Assembly (NCBI RefSeq): GCF_034190915.1
Contig: NW_026947484.1
Span: 75,533,482-75,597,481, forward strand
DNA length: 64,000 nucleotides
Source of the DNA: Cavia porcellus
Lineage: Eukaryota; Chordata; Mammalia; Rodentia; Caviidae
Direction of reading: 5' to 3'
Positions 39,201 through 51,200 of this stretch are shown in pieces (position 1 is the stretch's first letter; each line of letters begins with the position of its first letter). The notes below the pieces were generated by a model. The model saw nothing but the letters and a program-made list of their open reading frames with translations. It was not told where the DNA came from and did not search any database. The position numbers and the translations under genes were made by a program.

Positions 39201-42200
39201 TTATGGTGATCGTTTAAATTTTATTATAGTAAGACATTGCCATGAATCCCCCTCATAATACAGCCTCTTGCTTCAGACACACTTCTGTTGTTCTTGCCAC
39301 TTTCTGAAGTAGTTCCGAACGCTTCTTCCATTAATGTCTTTAATTGTGTTGTGGGCGCCTTCATATTCTGACTTGCTTAAAAACATTTACCTTTGATAGT
39401 CATTTTGACTTTGGGGAAGAGCTAGAAGTCACCCTATGCTACACGCGGCGGATAAGGTGGGTGAGGACACAACACAAGGTTATTATGAGCCTCTTTCCAC
39501 GGGAGGCGCCCAGCAGCAGCACTCACTGCATTTGTGATTACGTCTTGTAAAGACAGAGAGGACGATCACCACCACTTGAGAAAGCAGCAAGGAGGGGGTA
39601 AATGTGTTAGAAGCAATGGGAGTACTCAGAGGGGGATAATGGCAGTGCGTCTTTTACTGCAATGAATTTAAAATAGTTCAACAACTCTGTATCTTTTGAT
39701 CAGCCCTTGTACAATTAAAGGCAGCAGGATGAACTCCCCAGTCTGTGGGGAACACACACAGCAGACTGAGACCTAGCAGTTGCGCTGATACAGCGACTGG
39801 GCCAGTGCTAAGAACTGCAAATCTATGGTGTCTCTGCAGTTGGTGAGAAGTTCAAGGACAACTGAGAAGAATCCATTAATTTCTAGGGTGTGGGATAAGG
39901 TGAAATATCCTCAGTCTGCTATGTCCATCACTCCACAGGCTGAGATGTTCATTCCTTTGCTGATTTTAACCTTAGAAAATTGCTTTCTTTGGGAAGGTCC
40001 TTTTCTGAATAACTTCATACACCTGACATGAGTTTCCTAATGCATCATTAAGTCAGTCTATGCAGGCCTCACTGCCCTATAGAGACTCAGCCATTTGCCT
40101 TGAGAAACCAGCACTATTTCAGTGGGCAGAAATCACGTGATTTTCTCAGGGACCAGCTAAAGAAGATCATTTATAGGTTTTCATCTGCATAGAATAGAAA
40201 CAAGCTTTGAATTTTATCATAATTATCCACATTATAAAATCTATTTTAAATATTTTTTGTTGTAAATGACAAATGTTTACTTTCTCTGAAAAATATTATT
40301 AAAAGATCTGGCTAAAATCTTATTAAGATCATTTAGAATGGGACTGACAAATATGTGATGACATCTTTACTATGGTTTCTAAAATACCAATTTTGAAGAG
40401 CCTGAGGGTGTTAGCAGTGATTAGAGTATGATAAACAATTTCCTTCTCATGATAGAAAGGAATGTTGATTGTTAATACAGTGAGGAGTTCAAGCTCTTTC
40501 AAAGGAATGGATAAACCTCTGTAGTTATATCAGAGCTTGCAAATCTATTGTGCCTGTTTCTCCTGTGTGCCAGAAGGAAGACAGGGAAGAGACAGATCTG
40601 AAGATAAAAACATGTCCTTGTATCTGTAAAAAATATGTTTAAAAAGAGCCTGCATGCAACCATCCAGATTGTTTAGAATTTTATTTGGATTTGTAGGTCA
40701 AGGTGAAAATGGCTGTGAACCAAGTTAAGTCTGAGATAAACAGTATAAATAAAGTAACCAAAATAGATTTTCAAATAGAATATAATCTGGAAAATTCACA
40801 GAAGTCTTTAAAACTAATTGTAATATATCTGTTAGAATAATTATTTAAAGTAGCAACCAATATCAGTTATTTAAGTAGGAATTACCATTGCAGATTTTAT
40901 AACTATCAGTTGAAGCTGCAGTTAAATCCTATTTCCTAAAGCTAAATTTATATTCATTATAAAACCTGGAGCTTTTACTATGATCTTGAGTTTTATAAAA
41001 TAAGCACAAACATGTGTCACTGTTGCTATGAGACAAATGTTTACATTACACATTTCTTTAGGAGGAAGGAAACTGACAGGTTCTTACCAAGTAATCATCA
41101 GGCTTGATACCAAAAAGTTCTCTGAAGTACCGGAATGCCAGTGGAGCATATGTCTTAAATCTGAAGTCTGGGTAGTGATGTGCTGGGGTCAGATTGCTCC
41201 CTTCACTGCAGTTAAAATATTAAAAAAGAGGCAGGAGGAAAGAACATTAGCAAAACCGTTTCAGTGCTAGCCCTATTAGTCCTGGGACAATTTCATTTCT
41301 AGAAAAAACACCCTCTGTTAAGTAAGTGGGTCTTTCAAGGACGGGATCACAAAGCTCAATTGCCACAGGTGAAAACAGACATTGCACTGACTTGGTAAGA
41401 CCATTCAACGTGGTGCTCCCTGCTAATCAGTGTGCTCCAGCCCCAAAATACTGTGTCCTCTCCCTTCCCCCTTGCTGGAAGGAACATTCCGTCTTCCATG
41501 TGAAACTACACTGCAATGTTTTAATAAGATCCAGGGCTAGTATGTGAAGCATTTTCAAAAATCTATTTTTTTTACTACGAATTTTGATACTGAATAAACA
41601 TTTGTAATCAGGAATATTTGAAAAAATCCTTAACAGATCCTACTAATCAGTGAGAATGATCACATAAGAGACAGGATCTTAATCTGAACTCTTTCTTAGA
41701 TCCAGGTCCCCACTCCCCAATGAACTACTTTAGGGATTTGAAAACCCAATTTCCATTTTAACTATATTATTGCTTTTTGTCTTTTCTCGGGCTCATTTTT
41801 GAAAAGTTTCATAACAACACTTAGGAAATATAAGAGAATAAAAGGTTAATTAGTGACTATCCATGAACCTAATGTGCTGCTTAAGAAATAAAACATCATT
41901 CATAGAGGTGCAAACCCTTTCTGTACTTTTTATTGCTTGAATCCTCGGGGACATTCTCTGGTCTTTATTTTAATGGTTATCAATCTCATTCTTTTTATTC
42001 TTTACATCTACAAATTATATTTTTATCTTAGGCAAACTACTTATGTTACTGAGGGGAAACCTAACTAAAATCTCTAGCTCTACTTGCTTACAGTTGATTT
42101 CAAAAGCATTAATCTTGGAGGTCAGTAGCTAAGTTGAACTAATTTCCCCACTGGTCTTGTTGTAGATGGCAAGGCTGACGTCATTAAACAGGTTAAAGCT

Positions 42201-45200
42201 ATTCTTCTGTGAAAGCTGCCTTTCATTGTCTTCCTTTGTTTTCTGATGAAAGATACCTTTTGCACCTAAAGAGTAACTGTGTGGTCAACTATTCCTGAGA
42301 AAAAGACCTAAAAGATGTGGGCAAAACACTTCATAATCAGTAAATTTTCTTTAGATTTATAGAACCTGGAACATCTGGTGACCTATAAATAACAGCAGCA
42401 CATGGGTCAGAAAGCTGACCACTCAAAATCTGTGACCACCCTAGAGCCTGCCTATCTGAGGTGACTTCCCAAACACCCTGTATGCAGGAGCCTTGCACCT
42501 GCAACTCTAAGCAAGATACTGTTTGTTGACAATCACCTCCATCTTCTTTTGTTTGGTACATTTCCAAATCTTTTTCTCTGCCCAAACAACTTGTCACCTT
42601 TTGAGCAACAGACATGGGTACAGTGACACAATTAAAATATACTCAATAATTTTCATAGTGAACAATTCTAACAATGCAATAAAATACAGTTTTATGTAAA
42701 GATTCAAAATCTCTTTGTATTGCATTTCAGGTGAGATACTGAAGTCAGCATACAAACACTTGGAATCTAAAATTTAAGTTTGTTGAGGTCAATTCAGTTT
42801 TGGGTATCATTGCCTGATATATGGTAGACAGAGTCTGTCAGGCGAAAGAATGAATACTCAGGATAATGCTAATATAGTAGAGTTGATTTTTAAAAAATTA
42901 AGTGTATTGGTACACTTTACATATACACAAAACATCATATTCATCAGAGGGAATTTGTACCTGTATACGATATATTTTGATTCCTCTTTTTTTCCCCAAT
43001 TCTCTCCTATCCCTTCAACTTTTCTTCCTCTCCCTATTTAAAAAGCTTTGTTTCTAGTTTATCCTTTTTAAGAAGGAAGGGACAAAGAATAAAAATGATA
43101 AAAAAATATAGTGGATTCTCATAAGGAGATTCAGTTCATAAGTCACCATAGATGGCAAAAATTCAGCATAATAAATAAAATCACTAGTGAAAATTATTTA
43201 GGAATGATGTGTTTCATATAGTCAATACAGCCAGCTCTTCTCCCTGCAAGGTCCCAGGAGGCTGTCACTTTTGGTGAGGACCAGAGGATGGGGCTGGCTT
43301 GTGCAGTTAAGGACACGTCATGCAGTAAGTGCTTACTCTCCCCAAACTCCTTGGGGAGACCAGATCCAGGGACTCTGCATACTACGTGAGTGCTCTGCCA
43401 ACTGAGTCTGACCTCTAACCCTACTACATGCTTGTCTTTAAAGGTGAGATTTCATGGGGCAGTAGCAAAGGTTTCACATTAGGAGAGGGACACAAGAACT
43501 AAGGTCCACTGAGAGAAGAGCAACCTCTACTTCAGCAAGGAATAGCCCCAAAGTATCCACTTATATCAATGGTTATCATTTCCTGTGCCAAGTACAGCCA
43601 ACAATTCTTAATGCGTGTGTGATGTCCCGGCAATATATCCAAACATTTTCTCAGTTCGTATTTTGGAATTTTTGAAGGAAAATGTGGTCAACTGCAGGTC
43701 CCCTATGACTTTCAAAAGGAGTGATTTGGGAACTTATGTGATACATAATAATTTGTAAGTATAGGTTATGTAGAGATAAGAGGTAGAAGTATTATAGACC
43801 GCTAAGTTAGATAAAAGTACAGGCAGTCGGACAGGGTTAGGACCTTGAGGGCATCAGTGCAGAGGATGAGATATTACAACTGTGATTAGAAGCATAATCA
43901 TTACAGATCAGACCTCAAGATAAAGATGGAATGACCAGGCCTACATGCCTCCAGAGCAGTATACCATAATTGGTATCATCTGGTCTAGTAAAGTCTAGAT
44001 AGACATCAGTCACCCAAGTGGGTGACCAGGACTTCCTGCTTCATGCCTTCCAAAAAAGTCCTTGTTCTTTCCACACATACTTGCTATGTGATCTGCTTCC
44101 CCATTAGATTATTATCACCTTAGCAGCTATACTTGTAATCTTATTGGCTGATCAGTTTTGTCCCACGCTGAATCCATCTTGTGATTTTGCTCTATAAAAC
44201 TGCCTTGGAGATGTGGGCTCATTGGTAACCCATTTTCTGCCTCTCAGGAGCTATCGCTCAGTAAATATTTCCTATTCTTTACCTCTATTGTTCCTTAGAA
44301 GTCCTTTGATTTAGAAAACATGAACTTGGCATATCTGACATCCAACAGGTTGAGGGTTATAATATTTCCTCTGTATCATTTAGAGGTCCGATGTCAAAAA
44401 CAAAGAGGTCCAAAGTGACCTCTACATTTTTTTTTCTTTTGCAAGCAAGTAAAAACAATCCCAGTGCCAGGAATTCTGAAGGAGGCTGCTTTTAGTGTAC
44501 TAAGAGTGCTGCCGATTTTTTACTTCTTTTTTTCTTCTTTTTGTTTTTACTTTCTCATACAATTCAAGTCATTTATTCTGAGAGCCGATTTCCTTCAGTA
44601 TTTAAAGAGGTAAGACAAAACACTCATGTATTTTTGTGGGATTTCTCTTATATGCAAGTTGGGAATCCAAGATTCCATCAGAGAAGAAATGGCATTTATT
44701 ATGCCTACAAGTTATCCTAGAGATAAACTAGTAAAACAACCCACATGTACAAAGTTATTCTTTAGTAGAACTGTTTACGACCACAAAAGATTGGAAGCAA
44801 CCTACCTACCCTCAGAAGAGGATGATCTATTATGCAGCTTTAAAAGGAATGAGGATGCTTATTATGTACTGACTTGGCAAGATCTCTAAGACAAAGTGTT
44901 AAGTGAACAAAGCATGATGCAGAACACGACGTATAATACACCACCATTTGTATAAAAAAGAAAAAATTCAACTGCATGTATATTTAAATGTATATGATAG
45001 AAAATGATATCACAGAGTTTTATTGGATCATTGAACAGAACTGTTTGCAGTATCATTGTTGGAATGTCCACTCTACAAGCTTTAATTTTGTGACTTGAAC
45101 AATTATTTCTAAGATGGCAACATGTAATCCATTAACTAGTGATTTCCTACTGCGCATTTTTTTCTTCTGTAAATCTGTATAACTTGTACCCCTTCACTGT

Positions 45201-48200
45201 TTTTTTTTTTTTTCTTGTCTCCTTAAATTAAAAAAAAAAAAAAAAAAAAAAAAGAAAATCCTTGAAGGAAAAACAAGTCATTCCTAACAGTGATAATTGG
45301 AGTTGGACACTGAGAGGGTCGGGGAGGCAGAGGGAAAAAGGAAACACTTCTAACAGTTTTATTTTTAGAAGCAGGAGAAACTCTACTAAGGATACTTATT
45401 TATAAATTAAGTAATTTGTTTCAAAGTTAGGGAGGGACTGAAAGGCATCATCGAGGGCTCCTCTCTTAAATAGAGAGAGTCCTACATTCAGCATCTTCAC
45501 AAGAAGCTTGTTTCCTTCTGCATATTTAATTTTTTCCAATGAATAACAAATGCCGCTTAAATGAAGGAACCTCTAGACAAGAAAATGCAAATGAATGCGG
45601 TTGCTGGTCCTGGCTGCCAGGAGGTAAGGTACTAAAGAGCAGCCGGCAGACTCTGCCTTGTCCTGTTGACGTTACACCTAACGTGGGCACTGGCCCACAG
45701 ACATCAGGGCGGACTCTGCCCACCAAGTGCTTAGCGCTTGCCACCATGACAGAGCTGCAGGCAGGTAAATGTGGTGACTGCTATGAATCCATTGCCGGCT
45801 GCTCACAAGCTTGCTGCGCTTGCAGCTAAGGTTACCCTGTCAGAACCTGGGCTCAGCACCCAGACTTACTGATCGAAAGTAAAGTGTGAAGAAGAGCAAA
45901 GCTCCTCACAGCTGAAGATTCACCTCACACTTCTTTAACACATAAATGCAGTGTGGAAAAACGAATAAACAACCCACCCTCTTGTCTTGGCAAGAACAAG
46001 ACTTAGGAAATTGCAGCTGCAGGAGTTTGCACAGTGAGTCTAGAGCTTTGGCTCCTGTGGGCCTGTAACATTTCAACAACAGAAATTTGGGAGCCAATAT
46101 TGGTTTTCTGACTTTGTTTTGCCAACCAAGAATCTAGAAAACTAAGCAAACACGTAATAATATTCTAAAAGGGTATTTTATTGCTTAAAAAAGTACGAAA
46201 GTTTGAAAAAGAATAGTACTTTCTGTATCATATCCTCTTTCCTTTCACTAAGAAGCAGTTTGACCATGGGTGAGCTCTGGAATCCTGATGTTTGCCTCTT
46301 CTCCGAGCAGTTTAATGATAACAGTTGCTTAGAATTGCATAGTGATGAAGCTTAAGGAAGCACCTGCCACCATCTCTGCAATTCTCCAGGTAGCAGAAAA
46401 GGAATTCAAAGTCTACAGAAGAAAAATAATGGCTCACCCTGGTCAGAAACAAACGGGGTGATTAGATCCACATCAGAACAGTAGAAGTCCCAAGCAGGCC
46501 TAAATTTAGGCTTGTCACATCTCTGTTAGTCTTTCTTTTCCAGGGTTCAATTAGAGCTTTCAGCAGACTCCCTATCCAAATATCCCATTATTTCTCCATG
46601 AGGTCCTTATATTATAGGCAGGTAAGTTAGATAAAAGTTAACAGGCAGTCAGACAGGGCTGGGCCCTCCAGGGAGTCAGGGCAGATGTGAATGAATCACC
46701 CCTGTGACTGGAGGTATAATCCATTGAAGGCCAGGCCTCAAGATAGAGATGGAATGGCCAGGCCTACATATCTCCCCAAGGGATAAACAGTAACTCCAGT
46801 CTGTAATGTGACTGCTATCACCGGGTCCAAGAAGTCCAGTCCAGTTGCCCAGGTGAGTGACCAGGACATCAGGACCCATCTCTTCCCAAAATTGTCTTTG
46901 TTCTTTCCATGCACCTTTGCTACATGACTCACTTCTCTCCTGGATCAATATTAGTAAACAGCTATACCTGTAAATCTGTAGGTTGGCCCAAGATGTACCC
47001 ACATTTGTGATTCTGCTGCATAAATTACCTCTGACCAAGGGCCCTGATGGCAACTCACTTCCAGGACTACTCTCAATAAACCTGTTCTACTCCATTTGTT
47101 TATTTGTTTATTTATGTATTTATGGTACTGGAGATTGAGCTCAGGACCTTGTGCTTCCTCTTGATAAACAATATACTATTCCCAAGTAGAAAAACAAGAC
47201 AAGGCAAAACAAAATCCAGACACCTTGCTGGTACCCGCATCTCACATCATGATGAGAGCTTTGGTGATGAATATGGGTGAGACACATTTTGCAATAGTAG
47301 ATGGTAGTCAACCAAGTGACTGCTGATCTTTAAAATCAGTATGTGAAGACGTCTTACATTCCAAAACCAAACTGCAGTAATACCTTGGTTCACAAATACA
47401 ATTTGCTTCATAAACAAAAGCATTTGATAGATTTGCTTCCATTCACAAATTACACATCAAGCAGCAAACACAAGTACATGACCACAGCCATCTTCCCTAA
47501 AACCACATGACAAATTAAGTTTGTAAACTGAGGCACCACCCCCCATACCAAATAAATATAAGACATTTTGAAGAGTTTGAAGAGACATCATATTATTGGT
47601 TTGCCTATTAATGGCCACAGCTCACTTAACTCCAGGAAAACAATTCTGCCAGCTTTGCGTTTTATCAACTTATGCATAAACCAGAGCAGAATGCTTGCTT
47701 TGACCTATAAAGGGCCAGACAGTAAATATTTTAAGCTTTACAGGCCATAGTCTCTGTTGCAATCACTCGGTTCTGCTGCTACTGTGGAAAAGCACTACAG
47801 TCAATTCCTAAGTAAATGGACAAGTCTATTTTCAGTGGCCCTCTGCAGTAGTTCTGTAGAATTCTCTGCCCCATGTGGGTATCTGCTGGCTGCCAGAGCA
47901 AATTCTGAAGAGCTCCTGAGTCAAATCCAAGGGCAGCTTGTTTTCTGCAATGATTGCTACACATTGACCTAAACTTGTACAAGTGAGGAGATTTAAAAAA
48001 TGCAAGGGCTGTAAGATTCTTCAGTTAGTTAATTACCCTTGAATATGGGAAGATGTTTAAACTTTTAATGCTGTCTTCCAAAACACATCTGACACCCCAA
48101 AGGATTATTAGTGACAATGTTTCCTGGGAAAGAGAGAAGAAGTAGAGCTGGCTTTTATGTGACCAAAAGTGCAGATTTAGGTTAATTCTTGGGTAAAGCT

Positions 48201-51200
48201 GAACATTTTTCCTGAGTCAACAGAGCAAAAATGTGCTTTCTTTATTCTATCAACATAGCAAAGAGAAAAAATAAAACTTCTGAATCAGCCAACCTGGGTT
48301 CAAGTCTTAGCATTACCTTTTATTAACTGTATATATACTCTTGGGTTAAGCATTACCTCTTATTAACTGTATATATACTCTTGGGTTAAGCATTACCTCT
48401 TATTAACTGTATATATACTCTTGGGTTAAGCATTACCTCTTATTAACTGTATATATACTCTTGAGTTAAGTGACCTAATGTGCCACGGCTCTGGTCGTGA
48501 ACCTATGGCATGAAGCCTCAGTGGGCTTTTTGCATCCCTGAAAGTTCTAAAAGGCTCACCATCACTGTGTTAGGGTTTTAAATGCTTCATATGACAAGCG
48601 GATATTTTTGTGTGTGCAGATGAGAGATAATAACAGGTTAATATCACACATTACATAAATAATTACTATAAAAACAAAACTACACGGGCATAGTTGGTAC
48701 TTAAAATTTTTGTCTCTCTGCCACTTCATGTTCGTTCTTAGGTGGTATGAACACTATAAACTATCTTTTTTCTTCTTTTCTGGTTGATATTTCATGAAAA
48801 TTTACCTACAAGCTTGAGCTTCTGGCCACAGAACAGAATTTGGGCTCAAAAAATTAAAATATGTGTATGGTTTTCTCCTCATGTACTTTGTAACTATGGA
48901 AGATCATGGAACCAGAGTTTAAAGGGATTTTTATATCTTCCCTCAAATCTTAATCACATCCAAGACTTTTTCCATCTACGAAATGAAATGATTTGTAGAA
49001 TAAACATATACCTAAAAATAACTTGGGAAAATTCAAAATAAATTTTAAAAAAACAATGAATTTGGTTGCTATGGGAAGCAGATTCTGCAGCTTTGGAGAA
49101 GTAGTAAATTAAACTACTTTAAGTAATTAGTTTTCTGTGATTAAGAGAGAATCATTGAATTTTAGAGCAAGCAGAGACTGCAGGATGTCTCAGTTGTTTA
49201 TAACTAAGGCCTGTCCTGCCTGCCTACCTTTAACCTGTTCCATAGATCTGCTTACAAATATGGGGCAGGGTATAACTGATATATAATAAGGTGCACAATT
49301 GTTAATTTTCATATACTTATGAAAACATGAACACAAAGAAGATGCTCAATTGATTCATTACCTTGTGGCGGCTTATTGATTGCTCTGTATCTAGGAGATG
49401 TCGTGGGAGAGCCCAGGGATGACAGATGTGAAATGTGCAGTTGTGCACAAAGAGTGCCTCATCCCTTAGGTAAACTCACGAAGAAACGGAGTCCAGTGGG
49501 CATGATCAACATCAGTTTCTTTTACTTTCACATCAACAGAAAGTTTTTTAAACAAGAAATATAGTGTTTGCTGGAATACAGTGTTTGGTCTGAATTAAAT
49601 GTGCCAATTGACATTTAAAAGCCGTAGATATTCTAAAATGATGTATTTTCACTGTGATAGTGGATGTGTCTAAATAATGTGGAGTCAGCAACCCCGTCCT
49701 CATGCAGGGGTCAGTCTGCCGCTGCCACCATGGGGCATGGGATGGAGAACAAGGTCACAGGTTCAGAACTCTGACTGTTTCTGAAGGAAAAGTGTCATCA
49801 TATTCTCTCTGTCTCTCTTTCTCTTTTCTTTCATTCTTTCTTCTTTCATGGTACTGCAGATGAAACCCAGGGCTTCTTGCATGCTAGGCAAAAGCTCTAA
49901 CCTGGAGCTGTATTATCAGCCCTCTTTATTTTTTTATTTTGAGGCAGAATCTTGCAAAATTCTCCAAGCTGACCTCAAACTTGTGATTCTCTTGGCTCAG
50001 GCTTCCAATTAGCTGGGTTTACAGGAAGATGCCACCAAGCCCAGCAATATTCTTTATTATAAAGGCACAGTAGATTTATAATATATTATCCATGAACAAA
50101 AGGGGTGCACAGTTACCCCTCCCCCCACCAGCTCCAACAGTTTCACATCCATGGATTCAACCAACTGGGGATTAAAAATATTTGGAAAAAAATTTTATCA
50201 GTAGTATATATACATTGGATTTTTTGGGGGCACTTTTCCTTAAACAGTACAGCATAACACCAACTAACACGGCATTTACACTGGATAAGGTATTGTAAGT
50301 GCCTAAAGTGTACAGGAGCATGGGTATCAGTTACTGTATATGCAAATACTATGCCATTTTATTCAAGGAACTGGAGTGTTGAATTTTTTTTTTTATCTCC
50401 AGTGGTCTTGGAACTAAACCACAGTGGATACTGAAGGATAACTGTACTCAGAAAATGCTTTCAAATTCTTAAACTGATAAGGGCCTTTTTTTTTGTATCA
50501 AGAATTGAGCTCATGACCTTGCACTTGTTAGGCAGGCACTGTGCCACTGAGCTATATCCCGGGCCCACGAGGACCTTTCTGAAGCAGTTACGGAAATCCT
50601 TTTTCTCAAGGATCTTAGTTGCACTATTGTGGCTGCCTCCATGTTCTGAATTGATTCAAAATGTTTACCTTTCATGGCAATTTTGACTTGGAGAAGAGCC
50701 AGAAGTTACAGGGTGCCAAATCTAGTGAGTAAGATGGATGAAAACACACTGTAATGTTCTTATGATCTTGCCTTTCTTTGGATGGCACTCAGTGGCAGCA
50801 TTCACTGTATTTTTGATCAATCCTTATAAAGCATTCACAAAAGTAGGCTTCTACAACCGCTTATAAAGTGACAAGAAGAATGGGCTAAGTGTGTTTAAAG
50901 CAGGGGAGAATATTTTAAGGGGAGATTAATAGAAATGTGTATTTTATTGTCATAGATTTTTAAACTGAAACATTTACTATATTTTTCAATTATCTTTGTA
51001 GGTGCTAATAGATATCATTTCAATATTTAAGATATCGGGGGCTGGGGATTTAGCTCAGCGGCATAAGCGCCTGCCTTGCAAGCAGGCAGTCGTGAGTTCG
51101 ATCCCTGGTACCGATAAAAAGGAAAAAGACAAAAAAAAAAAAATTAAGATATCAATTTAAAATAATCTGACATTTTCTTAATTGTATGAATCATGTAATA

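Larger units (their letters stand above)
32287..41087 (-). other. PIP5K1B: PIP5K1B intron (8.8 kb)
   Basis: Contains ID, B1 and B4 SINEs (32.3-34.3 kb), L2 relics, a mariner fossil (39.3-39.5 kb) between two diverged direct repeats, and a GT microsatellite. Stretches 34.4-37.4 and 40.1-41.0 kb show no recognised element. Confidence 0.9.

Noticed and set aside
44626..44889. 87-codon plus-strand frame
   Set aside because: Falls within an L1M 3' UTR-like relic; chance frame.
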